Of a stretch of 64,000 nt of DNA, positions 16,602-25,077 are shown piece by piece. The notes beneath the pieces were generated by a model. That model had not been told where the DNA came from and did no database searches. It saw only the letters and a list, made by a program, of their open reading frames with translations. Made by a program: the position numbers and the translations under genes. Source of the DNA: an uncultured Eubacterium sp. (GTDB lineage Bacteria; Bacillota; Clostridia; Lachnospirales; Lachnospiraceae); the NCBI RefSeq assembly GCF_937958975.1, contig NZ_CALGRE010000041.1, positions 24,669-88,668 on the forward strand, written 5' to 3'. How positions within the stretch are numbered: position 1 is the first letter of the stretch; every line of letters starts with the position of its first letter.

Positions 16602-17792
16602 ATGGAAAAGAGACTATTTACATCAGAATCAGTAACTGAAGGACATCCGGATAAAATCTGTGATCAGATATCGGATGCTATATTAGATGAATTAATGACA
16701 CAGGACCCTATGAGCCGTGTGGCTTGTGAGACAAGCATTACGACAGGTCTTGTTCTTGTAATGGGAGAAATTACGACAAAGGGATATGTGGATATCCAGA
16801 AGGTTGTCAGAGAGACAATCAGGGAAATCGGATATGATAGAGCAAAATATGGATTTGATTGTGATACCTGTGGGGTTATTACCGCATTAGATGAGCAGTC
16901 AGCCGATATTGCAATGGGTGTGGACAAGGCTCTCGAAGCAAAGGAGAATAAAATGTCCGACTCAGATATTGATGCAATCGGTGCAGGGGATCAGGGCATG
17001 ATGTTTGGATATGCAACAAATGAAACAGAAGAATTGATGCCTTATCCTATTGCGTTAGCACACAAGTTAGCTCTCAAATTAACTGAGGTTAGAAAAAATG
17101 GTACTTTGCCTTACCTCAGACCGGATGGAAAGACACAGGTTACAGTAGAATATGATGAGGAGGGAAATCCGGTAAGATTAGAGGCTGTAGTTCTATCTAC
17201 TCAGCATGATCCGGAAGTAACACAGGAACAGATTCATTCGGATATTAAAAAGTATGTTTTTGATGAAATTTTACCTGAAAGCATGGTTGATGAAAAAACA
17301 AAGTTTTTCATCAATCCAACAGGAAGATTTGTAATCGGTGGTCCGAATGGTGATAGTGGTTTGACAGGGCGCAAGATTATTGTAGATACTTATGGTGGAT
17401 ATGCACGCCATGGAGGTGGTGCATTTTCGGGAAAAGATTGCACGAAGGTAGACCGTTCGGCTGCATATGCAGCGCGATATGTGGCAAAAAATATCGTGGC
17501 AGCAGGTTTGGCGGATAAATGTGAAATTCAACTGTCTTACGCTATTGGTGTAGCACATCCTACATCTATCATGGTAGACACATTTGGAACAGGAAAAGTC
17601 AGTGATGAGAAATTGGTTGAAATTATTCGCAATAACTTTGATTTGAGACCTGCCGGAATTATCAGGATGTTAGATTTACGCAGACCAATTTATAAGCAGA
17701 CGGCTGCATATGGGCATTTTGGAAGAAATGATTTGGACTTACCTTGGGAGAAAACGGATAAGGTGGAGACATTATTATCTTATATGGCATAA
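16602..17792 (+). CDS. metK: S-adenosylmethionine synthetase
   Basis: The 396-residue protein matches the family length and shows SVTEGHPDKICDQISDAILD at the N-terminus, the GAGDQGMMFGYA hexapeptide region and the GGGAFSGKDCTKVDRSAAY motif with the phosphate-binding and catalytic Lys/Asp residues. It makes SAM from methionine and ATP in the cytoplasm. AAAGGAG lies 8 bases before ATG. Expression is governed by the SAM-I riboswitch about 200 bases upstream, giving end-product control. Confidence 0.96.
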   Translation: MEKRLFTSESVTEGHPDKICDQISDAILDELMTQDPMSRVACETSITTGLVLVMGEITTKGYVDIQKVVRETIREIGYDRAKYGFDCDTCGVITALDEQSADIAMGVDKALEAKENKMSDSDIDAIGAGDQGMMFGYATNETEELMPYPIALAHKLALKLTEVRKNGTLPYLRPDGKTQVTVEYDEEGNPVRLEAVVLSTQHDPEVTQEQIHSDIKKYVFDEILPESMVDEKTKFFINPTGRFVIGGPNGDSGLTGRKIIVDTYGGYARHGGGAFSGKDCTKVDRSAAYAARYVAKNIVAAGLADKCEIQLSYAIGVAHPTSIMVDTFGTGKVSDEKLVEIIRNNFDLRPAGIIRMLDLRRPIYKQTAAYGHFGRNDLDLPWEKTDKVETLLSYMA

Positions 17793-17881
17793 TTATGTTA
17801 TTGTGTAATGGAGAGAATATATGTGAAGACAAAAATTACTCATATAGGATAGTAATTTATCAAAACAAGGAAATATACTGT

Positions 17882-17911
17882 TTGAAAATGAAAATATAAA
17901 ATAAATATAGA
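17882..17911 (+). promoter_or_regulatory. Candidate promoter for the toxin mRNA
   Basis: TTGAAA (17882-17887), an 18-base spacer and TATAGA (17906-17911), about 150 bases before the toxin start codon. Confidence 0.4.
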
Positions 17912-18063
17912 TATGAACTTGTGTTTTAAGGAGTAATTTGTTAGAATTATTTTTGGGTACTACCCCAAACGGTAGGCGGTTAGTCCTCTGGCAGAGGAAC
18001 TGAATCCTCTGATTACATAGAAATCCTTGTGAAAGGAAATATGGGAAAGGGGGACTTGACTTA

Positions 18064-18156
18064 ATGAGCGATTTTGAAATCCTTTCTATTGTATTTATGG
18101 TTATTTCAATCATAGTTGCAATTTTAATAGAGTATATCAAGACACTAAAAAAGTAA
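18064..18156 (+). CDS. Small membrane toxin, Fst/TxpA (putative holin-like toxin) type
   Basis: A 30-codon frame encodes an N-terminal MSDFEILS, one hydrophobic segment of about 14 residues (IVFMVISIIVAILI) and a basic end (EYIKTLKK). This matches the pattern of Fst/TxpA-type type I toxins, which insert in the membrane and stop growth when over-produced. A strong ribosome site, GGAAAGGGGG (18044-18053), precedes ATG by about 10 bases. CCTTTC within the frame could pair with it. A bidirectional terminator follows at once, and an antisense promoter points at it from 18280. It lies alone between metK and the convergent pdxK gene. Confidence 0.78.
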   Translation: MSDFEILSIVFMVISIIVAILIEYIKTLKK

Positions 18157-18198
18157 CCGCCATAATCAGTGCAAAAATTTGTGGCGATTACTTTTTAA
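18150..18198. terminator. Bidirectional terminator shared by toxin and antisense RNA
   Basis: GTAACCGCCA (18153-18162) and TGGCGATTAC (18182-18191) form a stem with a T run on the right for the plus strand and an A run on the left, which serves the minus strand. Confidence 0.75.
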
Positions 18199-18246
18199 GT
18201 AATTACATAAAATTGGACTAACCGTCTATTGGTAGTACCTTTTTCA
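18150..18246 (-). ncRNA. Predicted antisense antitoxin RNA
   Basis: A transcript started from the minus-strand promoter at 18252-18280 would begin near 18246, run toward the toxin gene and end at the shared hairpin 18150-18198. It would overlap the 3' end of the toxin mRNA and carry one arm of the inverted repeat. This is inferred from promoter and terminator placement only. Confidence 0.5.
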
Positions 18247-18251
18247 ATTTT

Positions 18252-18280
18252 ATATTATCAAATTGCTTTTAATAAGTCAA
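18252..18280 (-). promoter_or_regulatory. Antisense promoter facing the toxin gene
   Basis: Read on the minus strand: TTGACT (18280-18275), a 17-base spacer and TAATAT (18257-18252). It is the best sigma-A match in this intergenic region. Confidence 0.65.
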
Positions 18281-18316
18281 ATGTTAAAGGATATCGGAAA
18301 ATCTGTTCTAAATACT

Positions 18317-19162
18317 TTAACCAATCGATTTGTGAATCAATTTTAGGAGTAAGGGAATTTCTGCCTCAAAGTTAACAGCATAATTTACAGATGTCTTGTC
18401 CTGATAAGTATTTTTAATACATGCATAGGTAAAATCAGCAGCAATTTTTAATGCATCAAATATAGGAAAATCGTTCATTAGCGCCCCGGTAAATGTACTG
18501 GCAAAGACATCTCCGGTGCCATGGGATTTCATAGGAACTTCTTTTGTTCCATAGCTGAAAAAGTTTTTAGAGCGGGTATCATAACCAATAAAACCAAAAT
18601 GACCGGGTGCCGTCTTAACACCGGTAATTACTACAATCTTTGAGCCAAATTCTGCAAGCCCCATCAGTAGATTCTTGATTTCATCTATGCAGGCATTTTC
18701 CCCCGGATACTTTGCCTGTAACATAAAACATGCCTCAGTGATATTTGGGAGAATAATATCTGCCTTTTTACAGAGAGAAGCCATTTTCAAAGCAAAATCC
18801 GGTTCAAAACTGGTATACATCTTACCATTGTCTGCCATTGCAGGGTCTACAATAATATAATTCTTATCGTTTTTAAACGTATTAAAGTAATCTGAAACAA
18901 TATTTATTTGTCTTTCGGAGCCAAGATATCCGGTATATATTGCATCAAACGAAAAATTTTCCCTGACCCAATGTTCTTTGATTGGAATTAAGTCATCCGT
19001 TAAATCATGAAAAGTAAAATTATTAAATTGGGTATGTGTGGATAAAACGGCAGTGGGAACAATAGATGTCTCAATACCCATTGCAGATATAATAGGAAGT
19101 GCAGCAGTTAGCGAACATTTTCCAAGACAGGAAATATCCTGAATACTCATAATTCGTTTCAT
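18317..19162 (-). CDS. pdxY: Pyridoxal/pyridoxamine kinase
   Basis: A ribokinase-fold protein of 281 residues. It shows IMSIQDISCLGKCSLTAALP at the N-terminus, YIIVDPAMADNGKMY, ADIILPNITEACFM and the anion-hole motif MKSHGTGDVFASTF with the catalytic Asp. It phosphorylates pyridoxal, pyridoxine or pyridoxamine with ATP to salvage vitamin B6. I chose ATG 19162 because GGAGT lies 7 bases upstream of it; the in-frame ATG 19174 has none. It is divergent from a PdxR-type regulator, which supports a role in B6 salvage. A palindrome at 19178-19194 sits just ahead of its ribosome site. Confidence 0.88.
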   Translation of the reverse strand: MKRIMSIQDISCLGKCSLTAALPIISAMGIETSIVPTAVLSTHTQFNNFTFHDLTDDLIPIKEHWVRENFSFDAIYTGYLGSERQINIVSDYFNTFKNDKNYIIVDPAMADNGKMYTSFEPDFALKMASLCKKADIILPNITEACFMLQAKYPGENACIDEIKNLLMGLAEFGSKIVVITGVKTAPGHFGFIGYDTRSKNFFSYGTKEVPMKSHGTGDVFASTFTGALMNDFPIFDALKIAADFTYACIKNTYQDKTSVNYAVNFEAEIPLLLKLIHKSIG

Positions 19163-19177
19163 TATAAACTCCATTCC

Positions 19178-19194
19178 GTCACAAGAATTGTGAC
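19178..19194. promoter_or_regulatory. Perfect palindrome (candidate operator) before pdxY
   Basis: GTCACAAGAATTGTGAC is a 7+7 inverted repeat with a 3-base centre, placed between the divergent pdxY and pdxR genes and about 16 bases before the pdxY start. It could be a regulator site or a small mRNA hairpin. Confidence 0.45.
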
Positions 19195-19214
19195 ATTTAT
19201 AATCTTAGTTGTTA

Positions 19215-19243
19215 TTTACAATTAAATTTATTTCCAGTATAAT
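19215..19243 (+). promoter_or_regulatory. Promoter for the pdxR-type regulator
   Basis: TTTACA (19215-19220), a 17-base spacer and TATAAT (19238-19243). Confidence 0.65.
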
Positions 19244-19319
19244 TTTTCATGGTATTATTACTATTATCATATCACATTTATTTTATAATACCAGAAATGT
19301 ATAGGAGATGGAAGTAAAG

Positions 19320-20711
19320 ATGCTTACATACAATTTTGAAAACAGAGGGAAAACTTCTCTTTATGAATACTTATATAAGTGTATTAAAAATGATATTTTA
19401 TTGGGAAAAATAAAAGCAGGAGAGAAATTGCCATCTAAACGCGAAATGGCAAAAAATCATAATATCAGTGTAATTACTGTAGAAAATGCGTACGCACAGT
19501 TGATTGTTGAGGGGTATATTTATACATTAGAGAAAAAAGGCTATTTTGCCAGTGAAATTAGTGTCGGTTATTCCGGTGAAGAAAAGAGACAAAAAAAAGA
19601 GAAAGTGCCAAAAAGAAAAGAAACAGAAAAGTGGCTGGTAAATTTTAATTCAAATCATATTATGTATGACAGTTTTCCATTTGCTACATGGTCAAAAATT
19701 ATGCGACAAACATTATTAGACAGAGAAAATTCGTTTTTGACGAGTCCTGCGCCGAATGGTGTTTATGAATTGCGACATGCAATTGCAGACCATTTAGAAC
19801 ATTTTCGGGGAATAGAAGTAAATCCTGATAATATTATTGTCGGTGCCGGAACAGAATATCTTTATAGTATTATTGTACAGTTATTAGGGCGGGATAGCAT
19901 TATTGCGCTGGAAGACCCGGGTTACAAGAAAATTGGAAAGGTTTATGAAAGTAATGGTGTAAAGTGTCTTCATTTAAAAATAGATAAAATGGGGATTCAC
20001 CCTAAAGATTTAGTGGGCAGTAACGCAAGGGCAGTACATATCTCTCCATCACATCATTTTCCGACAGGCCGGGTAATGCCGGTACCAAGAAGACAGTTTT
20101 TGTTGAAATGGGCAGCGGAAAATAATGCTTTTATTATTGAAGATGATTATGACAGTGAATTTCGATTTTCAGGAAAACCAATTCCGACAATGATGGGAAT
20201 GGATAACAGGCATGTAATTTATACAAATACATTTTCAAAAACGCTTGCCCCATCTATAAGGATAGCCTATATGGTTTTGCCGGATGTATTGATGGAGATA
20301 TATCATAAAAAATTGGGGTTTTATTCTGGGACGGTATCCAGTTTTGAACAATATACTTTAGCAAATTTTATTGCAAGAGGGTATTATGAGAGACATATCA
20401 ATAGGATGAGAAATTATTATAGAGATTACAGAAATAGAATTATCGGAGCAATTAAACAGTCAGAAATTTACTCTAAAGTGACAATTGAGGAAGAAAATGC
20501 TGGTTTACATTTTATTTTGGGAATAAAGAAAGAGATAGATGATGAAAAGTTTATAAAAATATTGAGGGATAATAATATAAATATATCAAGTGTTTCGGAT
20601 TATTGTTATAATGAGTTAGAAGAATTTTATCACAAATTTATTATTAATTATTCTGCGGTGGCAGAAGACAAATTAAAAAAAGCATTGGATATAATGAATA
20701 AAGCATTATAG
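19320..20711 (+). CDS. pdxR: MocR/PdxR-type regulator (GntR domain fused to aminotransferase fold)
   Basis: The 463-residue protein has an N-terminal winged helix of the GntR family (about 10-78: LYEYLYKCIKNDILLGKIKA, KLPSKREMAKNHNISVITVE). A fold-type I aminotransferase domain (about 105-460) follows, with IIEDDYDSEFRFSG and the PLP-lysine segment TNTFSKTLAPSIRIAY. MocR proteins bind PLP as an effector and do not need aminotransferase activity. Divergence from pyridoxal kinase strongly suggests PLP-responsive control of B6 salvage. ATG 19320 matches the usual MLTYNFE start; ATG 19308 is an alternative closer to AGGAG. Confidence 0.88.
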   Translation: MLTYNFENRGKTSLYEYLYKCIKNDILLGKIKAGEKLPSKREMAKNHNISVITVENAYAQLIVEGYIYTLEKKGYFASEISVGYSGEEKRQKKEKVPKRKETEKWLVNFNSNHIMYDSFPFATWSKIMRQTLLDRENSFLTSPAPNGVYELRHAIADHLEHFRGIEVNPDNIIVGAGTEYLYSIIVQLLGRDSIIALEDPGYKKIGKVYESNGVKCLHLKIDKMGIHPKDLVGSNARAVHISPSHHFPTGRVMPVPRRQFLLKWAAENNAFIIEDDYDSEFRFSGKPIPTMMGMDNRHVIYTNTFSKTLAPSIRIAYMVLPDVLMEIYHKKLGFYSGTVSSFEQYTLANFIARGYYERHINRMRNYYRDYRNRIIGAIKQSEIYSKVTIEEENAGLHFILGIKKEIDDEKFIKILRDNNINISSVSDYCYNELEEFYHKFIINYSAVAEDKLKKALDIMNKAL

Positions 20712-20726
20712 AGTTAGAGGGTTCAT

Positions 20727-22097
20727 ATGAATGATTATAAAGGTAATAAAGAATTTCACATAAGTATTCCCAAAAATGTAAAGATGATAATTAGTATATT
20801 GGAGAAAAATGGTCATGAGGCATTTGCGGTTGGTGGGTGTATCCGGGATACAATACTTGGACGTAAGCCGCAGGATTGGGATATTACCACGTCTGCACTG
20901 CCATGTCAGGTGAAGGAGTTATTTCATAAAACAATAGATACAGGGATAGAACATGGAACTGTAACTGTAATGATGAGCCGTGTGGGATATGAAGTAACCA
21001 CATATAGAATTGACGGGGAATATAATGACAGCCGTCATCCTGACAGCGTGGAGTTTACTTCAAACCTTATTGAAGATTTGAGAAGAAGAGATTTTACGAT
21101 TAATGCAATGGCATATAATCCTACTGTTGGTTTGGTGGATGCATTTGACGGGCTTGGAGATATTGAAAGAAAAATAATAAGATGTGTGGGAAAGCCGGAG
21201 GAGCGTTTTGGTGAAGATGCTCTTAGGATTTTGAGAGCTGTCAGATTTTCCGCTCAGCTTGGTTTTGAAATTGAAGAATGGACAATGAAAGCAATTAGAA
21301 AATTAGCAAATACGCTGGAGAATATTAGTGCAGAGCGTATCAGAGTGGAATTGGAAAAGCTAATCATATCAAATCACCCTGACAAGCTGATTACAGCTTA
21401 TTATGCCGGAATAACGAAGGTAATTCTGCCTGAGTTCGACAGGATGATGGAATGTCCGCAAAACACTCCCTATCATAAATATAATGTGGGAGAGCATACT
21501 ATAAAGGTAATGGAGAATGTACCAAATACAAAGGATATGAGATGGGCGGCACTTTTTCATGATGTTGGGAAACCGGATTCTATTACTTACGATAAGAGCG
21601 AACCGGAGAGAATGCATTTTTATGGACATGCTAAAAAAGGAAGCGAAATGGTTCCCGGGATTATGAAACGACTAAAAATGGACAATAAAACGATTAAGTT
21701 TGTAAAGCGTCTTGTCGAGTGTCACGATGATAGAACTGCTTCAGGGGAAATGAAGCCTGTTTCCGTTAGGAAAAGTGTAAATCGTATCGGAAAAGATATT
21801 TATAAAGAGTATCTTCAATTGGCATATGCCGATTTTCAAGGAAAAAGTGAATATGGAAAGCAGAAAGGGTTTGACAGATATCTCTATACATGTGAACAGT
21901 TTCAATATATTTTGGATAATAACATATGTACCTCAAAGAAAGAGATGGAAATTTCAGGAAAGGATTTGATTGAGATTGGTGTACCGAAAGGACAGATAAT
22001 TGGAGATATATTAGATGAACTGTTGAAACGTGTGATACAGAATCCCGAGTTAAACGAGAGACAAAGACTGATTGAGATTGCAAGAAACATGTTCTAA
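20727..22097 (+). CDS. cca: CCA tRNA nucleotidyltransferase with HD domain
   Basis: The 456-residue protein begins with a class II nucleotidyltransferase head: FAVGGCIRDTILGRKPQDWD with the metal-binding DxD-type residues, the RRDFTINAMAYNP motif and the ERFGEDALRILRAVRFSAQL RNA-binding neck. The C-terminal half carries an HD domain (RWAALFHDVGKP, then GHAKKGSEM and VECHDD). It adds or repairs the 3'-CCA of tRNAs; the HD part may act as a phosphohydrolase. The start follows GAGGG by 6 bases and 15 bases after the pdxR stop. Confidence 0.9.
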   Translation: MNDYKGNKEFHISIPKNVKMIISILEKNGHEAFAVGGCIRDTILGRKPQDWDITTSALPCQVKELFHKTIDTGIEHGTVTVMMSRVGYEVTTYRIDGEYNDSRHPDSVEFTSNLIEDLRRRDFTINAMAYNPTVGLVDAFDGLGDIERKIIRCVGKPEERFGEDALRILRAVRFSAQLGFEIEEWTMKAIRKLANTLENISAERIRVELEKLIISNHPDKLITAYYAGITKVILPEFDRMMECPQNTPYHKYNVGEHTIKVMENVPNTKDMRWAALFHDVGKPDSITYDKSEPERMHFYGHAKKGSEMVPGIMKRLKMDNKTIKFVKRLVECHDDRTASGEMKPVSVRKSVNRIGKDIYKEYLQLAYADFQGKSEYGKQKGFDRYLYTCEQFQYILDNNICTSKKEMEISGKDLIEIGVPKGQIIGDILDELLKRVIQNPELNERQRLIEIARNMF

Positions 22098-22209
22098 TCA
22101 ATAAAAAAGCCTCATATCTTTAAATGATTAAGCGAAATATTTCGCATAGTTACGCATAAAGAATTAAAATTGCCATTAGGACTCTGGCAAGAGATAGGGG
22201 GCTTTTCTA

Positions 22210-23193
22210 ATGAATGAAAAATCGTTAACAGTATTAGAGCAGTATGATTTAAAGATAAATGGAACATACAGAATTAAAGGGAACTATGGATGTGACACGG
22301 ATAGTGGGAGGTATATCTTACAGGAATACAATAACAGTAATGAAAAAATGGCTGCAATGAAAGTGTTGTATAATCATTTAAAAAAGAATGGATTTACTAC
22401 AGATTATGTTGTTCCCAATAAGGATGGAAATTTTGTTTCCGTGAGCGAGGATGGCTATACCTACATATTAAAAAGGTGGTTTCACGCAGAGGAATGTAAT
22501 GTGGGAAATGAAAGTCATTTGTTAGCCGGAGCAAAAAATCTTGGAAGGTTTCATTGTTGTTTGGAAAACAATAGGGAATTGCTGGAAGAATACAGGGCAT
22601 TTCATCCGGGAAAAAATATGCAGGATGTATTCGAGCGGCACAATAAGGAAATAATTACAATTAGAAATTATATAAAAAAGAGAAAAAATAAGAATTATTT
22701 TGAAATGTCATTGCATAATATTATTGAACAATATGACCTACAGGCACAAGAGGCAGCCAATAAATTGAAAAAGTCAGATTATGCTCAGAAGTATGCCGGA
22801 GCAGTAGAAAGCAAAACACTGAATCATGGTTATTATAATTATCATAATATTTTATTCGATAGGGAAAAAGTTATTATGATTAATATGTTAAAAGTAAATT
22901 ATGCTCCACAAATACAGGATTTATATGATTGGCTGAGAAAGGCAATGGAGAAAAATGATTGGGATGTAGAGCTTGGTAAGAAGATTATAGAGGCATATGA
23001 TGGCTGTAGAAGTATAACAGACAGTGAATATAATATCTTAAAGATTATGTTGAGTTATCCGGAAAAGTTTTGGAAAATAATTAATTATTATTATAATTCT
23101 AATAAGGCATGGTACTCTGAGAAGAACGAAGACAAACTGATTAAGTTTAGTAAACAGGAAAATCTCAGATGGAATTTTATAAAAAACTTGTAA
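22210..23193 (+). CDS. CotS-like spore coat / degenerate aminoglycoside-phosphotransferase-fold protein
   Basis: The 327-residue protein follows the CotS/YutH layout: TDSGRYILQEYNNSNEKM, YILKRWFHAEECN, LGRFHCCLENNR, then LNHGYYNYHNILF and VIMINMLKV. The kinase-fold catalytic loop HGDxxxxN has Tyr in place of the Asp (HGYYNYHN), and the usual DFD metal motif is also lost, so it is probably not an active kinase. CotS proteins are spore coat components, which fits the sporulation genes nearby. AGGGGG lies 8 bases before ATG. A stem that includes GCCTC...GAGATAGGGGGC may lie in the leader. Confidence 0.7.
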   Translation: MNEKSLTVLEQYDLKINGTYRIKGNYGCDTDSGRYILQEYNNSNEKMAAMKVLYNHLKKNGFTTDYVVPNKDGNFVSVSEDGYTYILKRWFHAEECNVGNESHLLAGAKNLGRFHCCLENNRELLEEYRAFHPGKNMQDVFERHNKEIITIRNYIKKRKNKNYFEMSLHNIIEQYDLQAQEAANKLKKSDYAQKYAGAVESKTLNHGYYNYHNILFDREKVIMINMLKVNYAPQIQDLYDWLRKAMEKNDWDVELGKKIIEAYDGCRSITDSEYNILKIMLSYPEKFWKIINYYYNSNKAWYSEKNEDKLIKFSKQENLRWNFIKNL

Positions 23194-23281
23194 AAAATTA
23201 CAAAAATTTGTTTTTAGTCTTTTCATTGCCTTTGGTTTGTATTAAAATACCAATAGCATAAAAATTGAATGGAGGTTTGTT

Positions 23282-25015
23282 ATGAGTTACAAGGAGTTAT
23301 ATAATGACTGGCTTGAAAGTTCATATTTCGATGACGAAACAAAGACTGAATTAAGGGCAATTAAAGATGATGAAAAAGAAATCGAAGACAGATTTTATAC
23401 AGAATTAGAATTTGGTACAGCGGGACTTCGTGGTGTTATAGGAGCAGGTACAAATAGAATGAATATTTATACTGTTAGAAAAGCAACACAGGGACTTGCG
23501 AATTATATAGTAAAAATGAATGGGCAGGACAGAGGAGTGGCTATAGCTTATGACTCCAGACATATGTCTCCTGAGTTTGCAGATGAGGCAGCACTTTGTT
23601 TGAATGCAAATGGAATTAAGACATATGTTTTTGACTCACTTCGTCCAACACCGGAGTTGTCATTTGCAGTAAGAGAATTGGGATGTATTGCAGGTATTAA
23701 TGTGACAGCGAGCCATAATCCGGCAGAATATAACGGATATAAAGTATATTGGGAGGATGGCGCACAGATTACGCCTCCGCATGACACCGGAATTATGAGC
23801 GCCGTTTCAGCGATTCATGATTACAGTGAAGTAAAAACTATGGATAAAGCAGAGGCTTTGGAAAAAGGACTATATGTTCAGATTGGCAAAGAAATTGATG
23901 ATAAATATATTGAAGCTTTAAAGTCGCAGGTAAAGCATCAGGATGCAATTGACGCAGTACAGAAAGATATAAAAATTGTCTATACACCTCTTCACGGAAC
24001 AGGTAATATTCCGGTTAGAAGGGTATTAAAAGAATTAGGTTTTGAAAACGTTTATGTAGTAAAAGAGCAGGAACTTCCTGATGGGGCATTTCCTACGGTC
24101 AGCTATCCAAACCCTGAAGCAGAGGAAGCGTTTGCGCTTGCTATGAAGCTTGGAAATGAAGTGGAAGCAGATATTCTTCTTGCCACAGACCCGGATGCGG
24201 ATAGATTGGGTGTATATGTGAAGGATGAAAAGACAGGGGACTATCATGTGCTTACTGGAAATATGTCAGGATGTCTTTTGGCGGAATACGAAATCAGTCA
24301 AATGAAAGAAGCAGGACAGCTCCCGGAAGATTCAGCATTGATTAAGACGATTGTTACAACAAATCTTGCAAATGATATCGCAGATTATTATAATGTAGAA
24401 CTGATTGAAGTTCTTACAGGGTTTAAATATATTGGCGAGAAAATTTTGGGCTTTGAGACTACTGGAAAAGGTCATTATGCTTTTGGATTTGAAGAGAGCT
24501 ATGGCTGCCTGATTGGAACGCATGCCAGAGATAAGGATGCGGTTGTTGCTACAATGGCACTTTGTGAAGCTGTTGCCTACTATAAGACAAAAGGAATGTC
24601 TCTCTGGGATAAGATGATTGAAATGTATGAGAGATATGGATATTGGAGAGATGGTGTTCAGTCTATTACATTAAAAGGGAAAGAGGGAATTGAAAAGATA
24701 CAGAATACCATTGAGAAGCTTCGCAAAAATGTTCCTACAGAAGTTGCAGGATATAAGGTTCTTTCGGCAAGAGATTATAAATTAGATACAATTAAAAATA
24801 TGGAGACAGGAGAGGTTACGTCCACAGGACTTCCAAAATCAAATGTTCTCTATTATGATTTGAGCGATGGTGCATGGGTTTGTATCAGACCTTCCGGAAC
24901 GGAACCGAAACTCAAGTTTTACTATGGCGTTAAGGGCAAAGATTTTGCAGATGCAGAGACAAAAGAAAAAGAACTTGGCGAATATATGATTCACATGGTA
25001 AATTCTATGCTATAA
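23282..25015 (+). CDS. pgcA: Phospho-sugar mutase (phosphoglucomutase type)
   Basis: A 577-residue enzyme of the alpha-D-phosphohexomutase family. The substrate and metal motifs are intact: ELEFGTAGLRGVIGAGTNRM, the phosphoserine loop TASHNPAEYNGYK, the Mg-binding DPDADRLG, GFEESYG and the C-terminal RPSGTEPKLKFY. It interconverts glucose-1-phosphate and glucose-6-phosphate, so it would link the phosphorolytic glucan locus at 55.5-62.5 kb to glycolysis, though it is encoded 30 kb away. AATGGAGG precedes ATG. A long terminator hairpin follows. Confidence 0.93.
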   Translation: MSYKELYNDWLESSYFDDETKTELRAIKDDEKEIEDRFYTELEFGTAGLRGVIGAGTNRMNIYTVRKATQGLANYIVKMNGQDRGVAIAYDSRHMSPEFADEAALCLNANGIKTYVFDSLRPTPELSFAVRELGCIAGINVTASHNPAEYNGYKVYWEDGAQITPPHDTGIMSAVSAIHDYSEVKTMDKAEALEKGLYVQIGKEIDDKYIEALKSQVKHQDAIDAVQKDIKIVYTPLHGTGNIPVRRVLKELGFENVYVVKEQELPDGAFPTVSYPNPEAEEAFALAMKLGNEVEADILLATDPDADRLGVYVKDEKTGDYHVLTGNMSGCLLAEYEISQMKEAGQLPEDSALIKTIVTTNLANDIADYYNVELIEVLTGFKYIGEKILGFETTGKGHYAFGFEESYGCLIGTHARDKDAVVATMALCEAVAYYKTKGMSLWDKMIEMYERYGYWRDGVQSITLKGKEGIEKIQNTIEKLRKNVPTEVAGYKVLSARDYKLDTIKNMETGEVTSTGLPKSNVLYYDLSDGAWVCIRPSGTEPKLKFYYGVKGKDFADAETKEKELGEYMIHMVNSML

Positions 25016-25035
25016 AATAGTGGAATAAAAATAAT

Positions 25036-25077
25036 ACACCATAATATATTTTAATAAGGATATATTATGGTGTTTTT
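25036..25077 (+). terminator. Terminator of the phosphoglucomutase gene, overlapping the next start codon
   Basis: ACACCATAATATAT and ATATATTATGGTGT pair fully around a TTTAATAAGG-like loop and are followed by TTTTTT. The ATG at 25067 lies within the 3' arm and AAGGA (25056-25060) lies in the loop. Confidence 0.8.

Larger units (their letters stand above)
17956..18239. repeat. Long-distance inverted repeat bracketing the toxin gene
   Basis: The left arm 17956-17986 (GGTACTACC ... CGGTTAGTCC) is the reverse complement of the right arm 18215-18239 (GGACTAACCG ... GGTAGTACC), with unequal central bases. The arms flank the small toxin frame. Pairing of distant 5' and 3' parts is a known way to keep type I toxin mRNAs silent. 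Confidence 0.75.

Noticed and set aside
16414..16635. 73-codon frame across the riboswitch terminator and GC-rich hairpins
   Set aside because: It spans regulatory RNA elements and runs into metK out of frame; no ribosome site.
17956..18030. tRNA-like look of the toxin leader (GGCGGTTAG, CTCTGGCAGAG)
   Set aside because: No cloverleaf can be closed, there is no T-loop GTTCGAATC, and the sequence is better explained as type I toxin mRNA structure.
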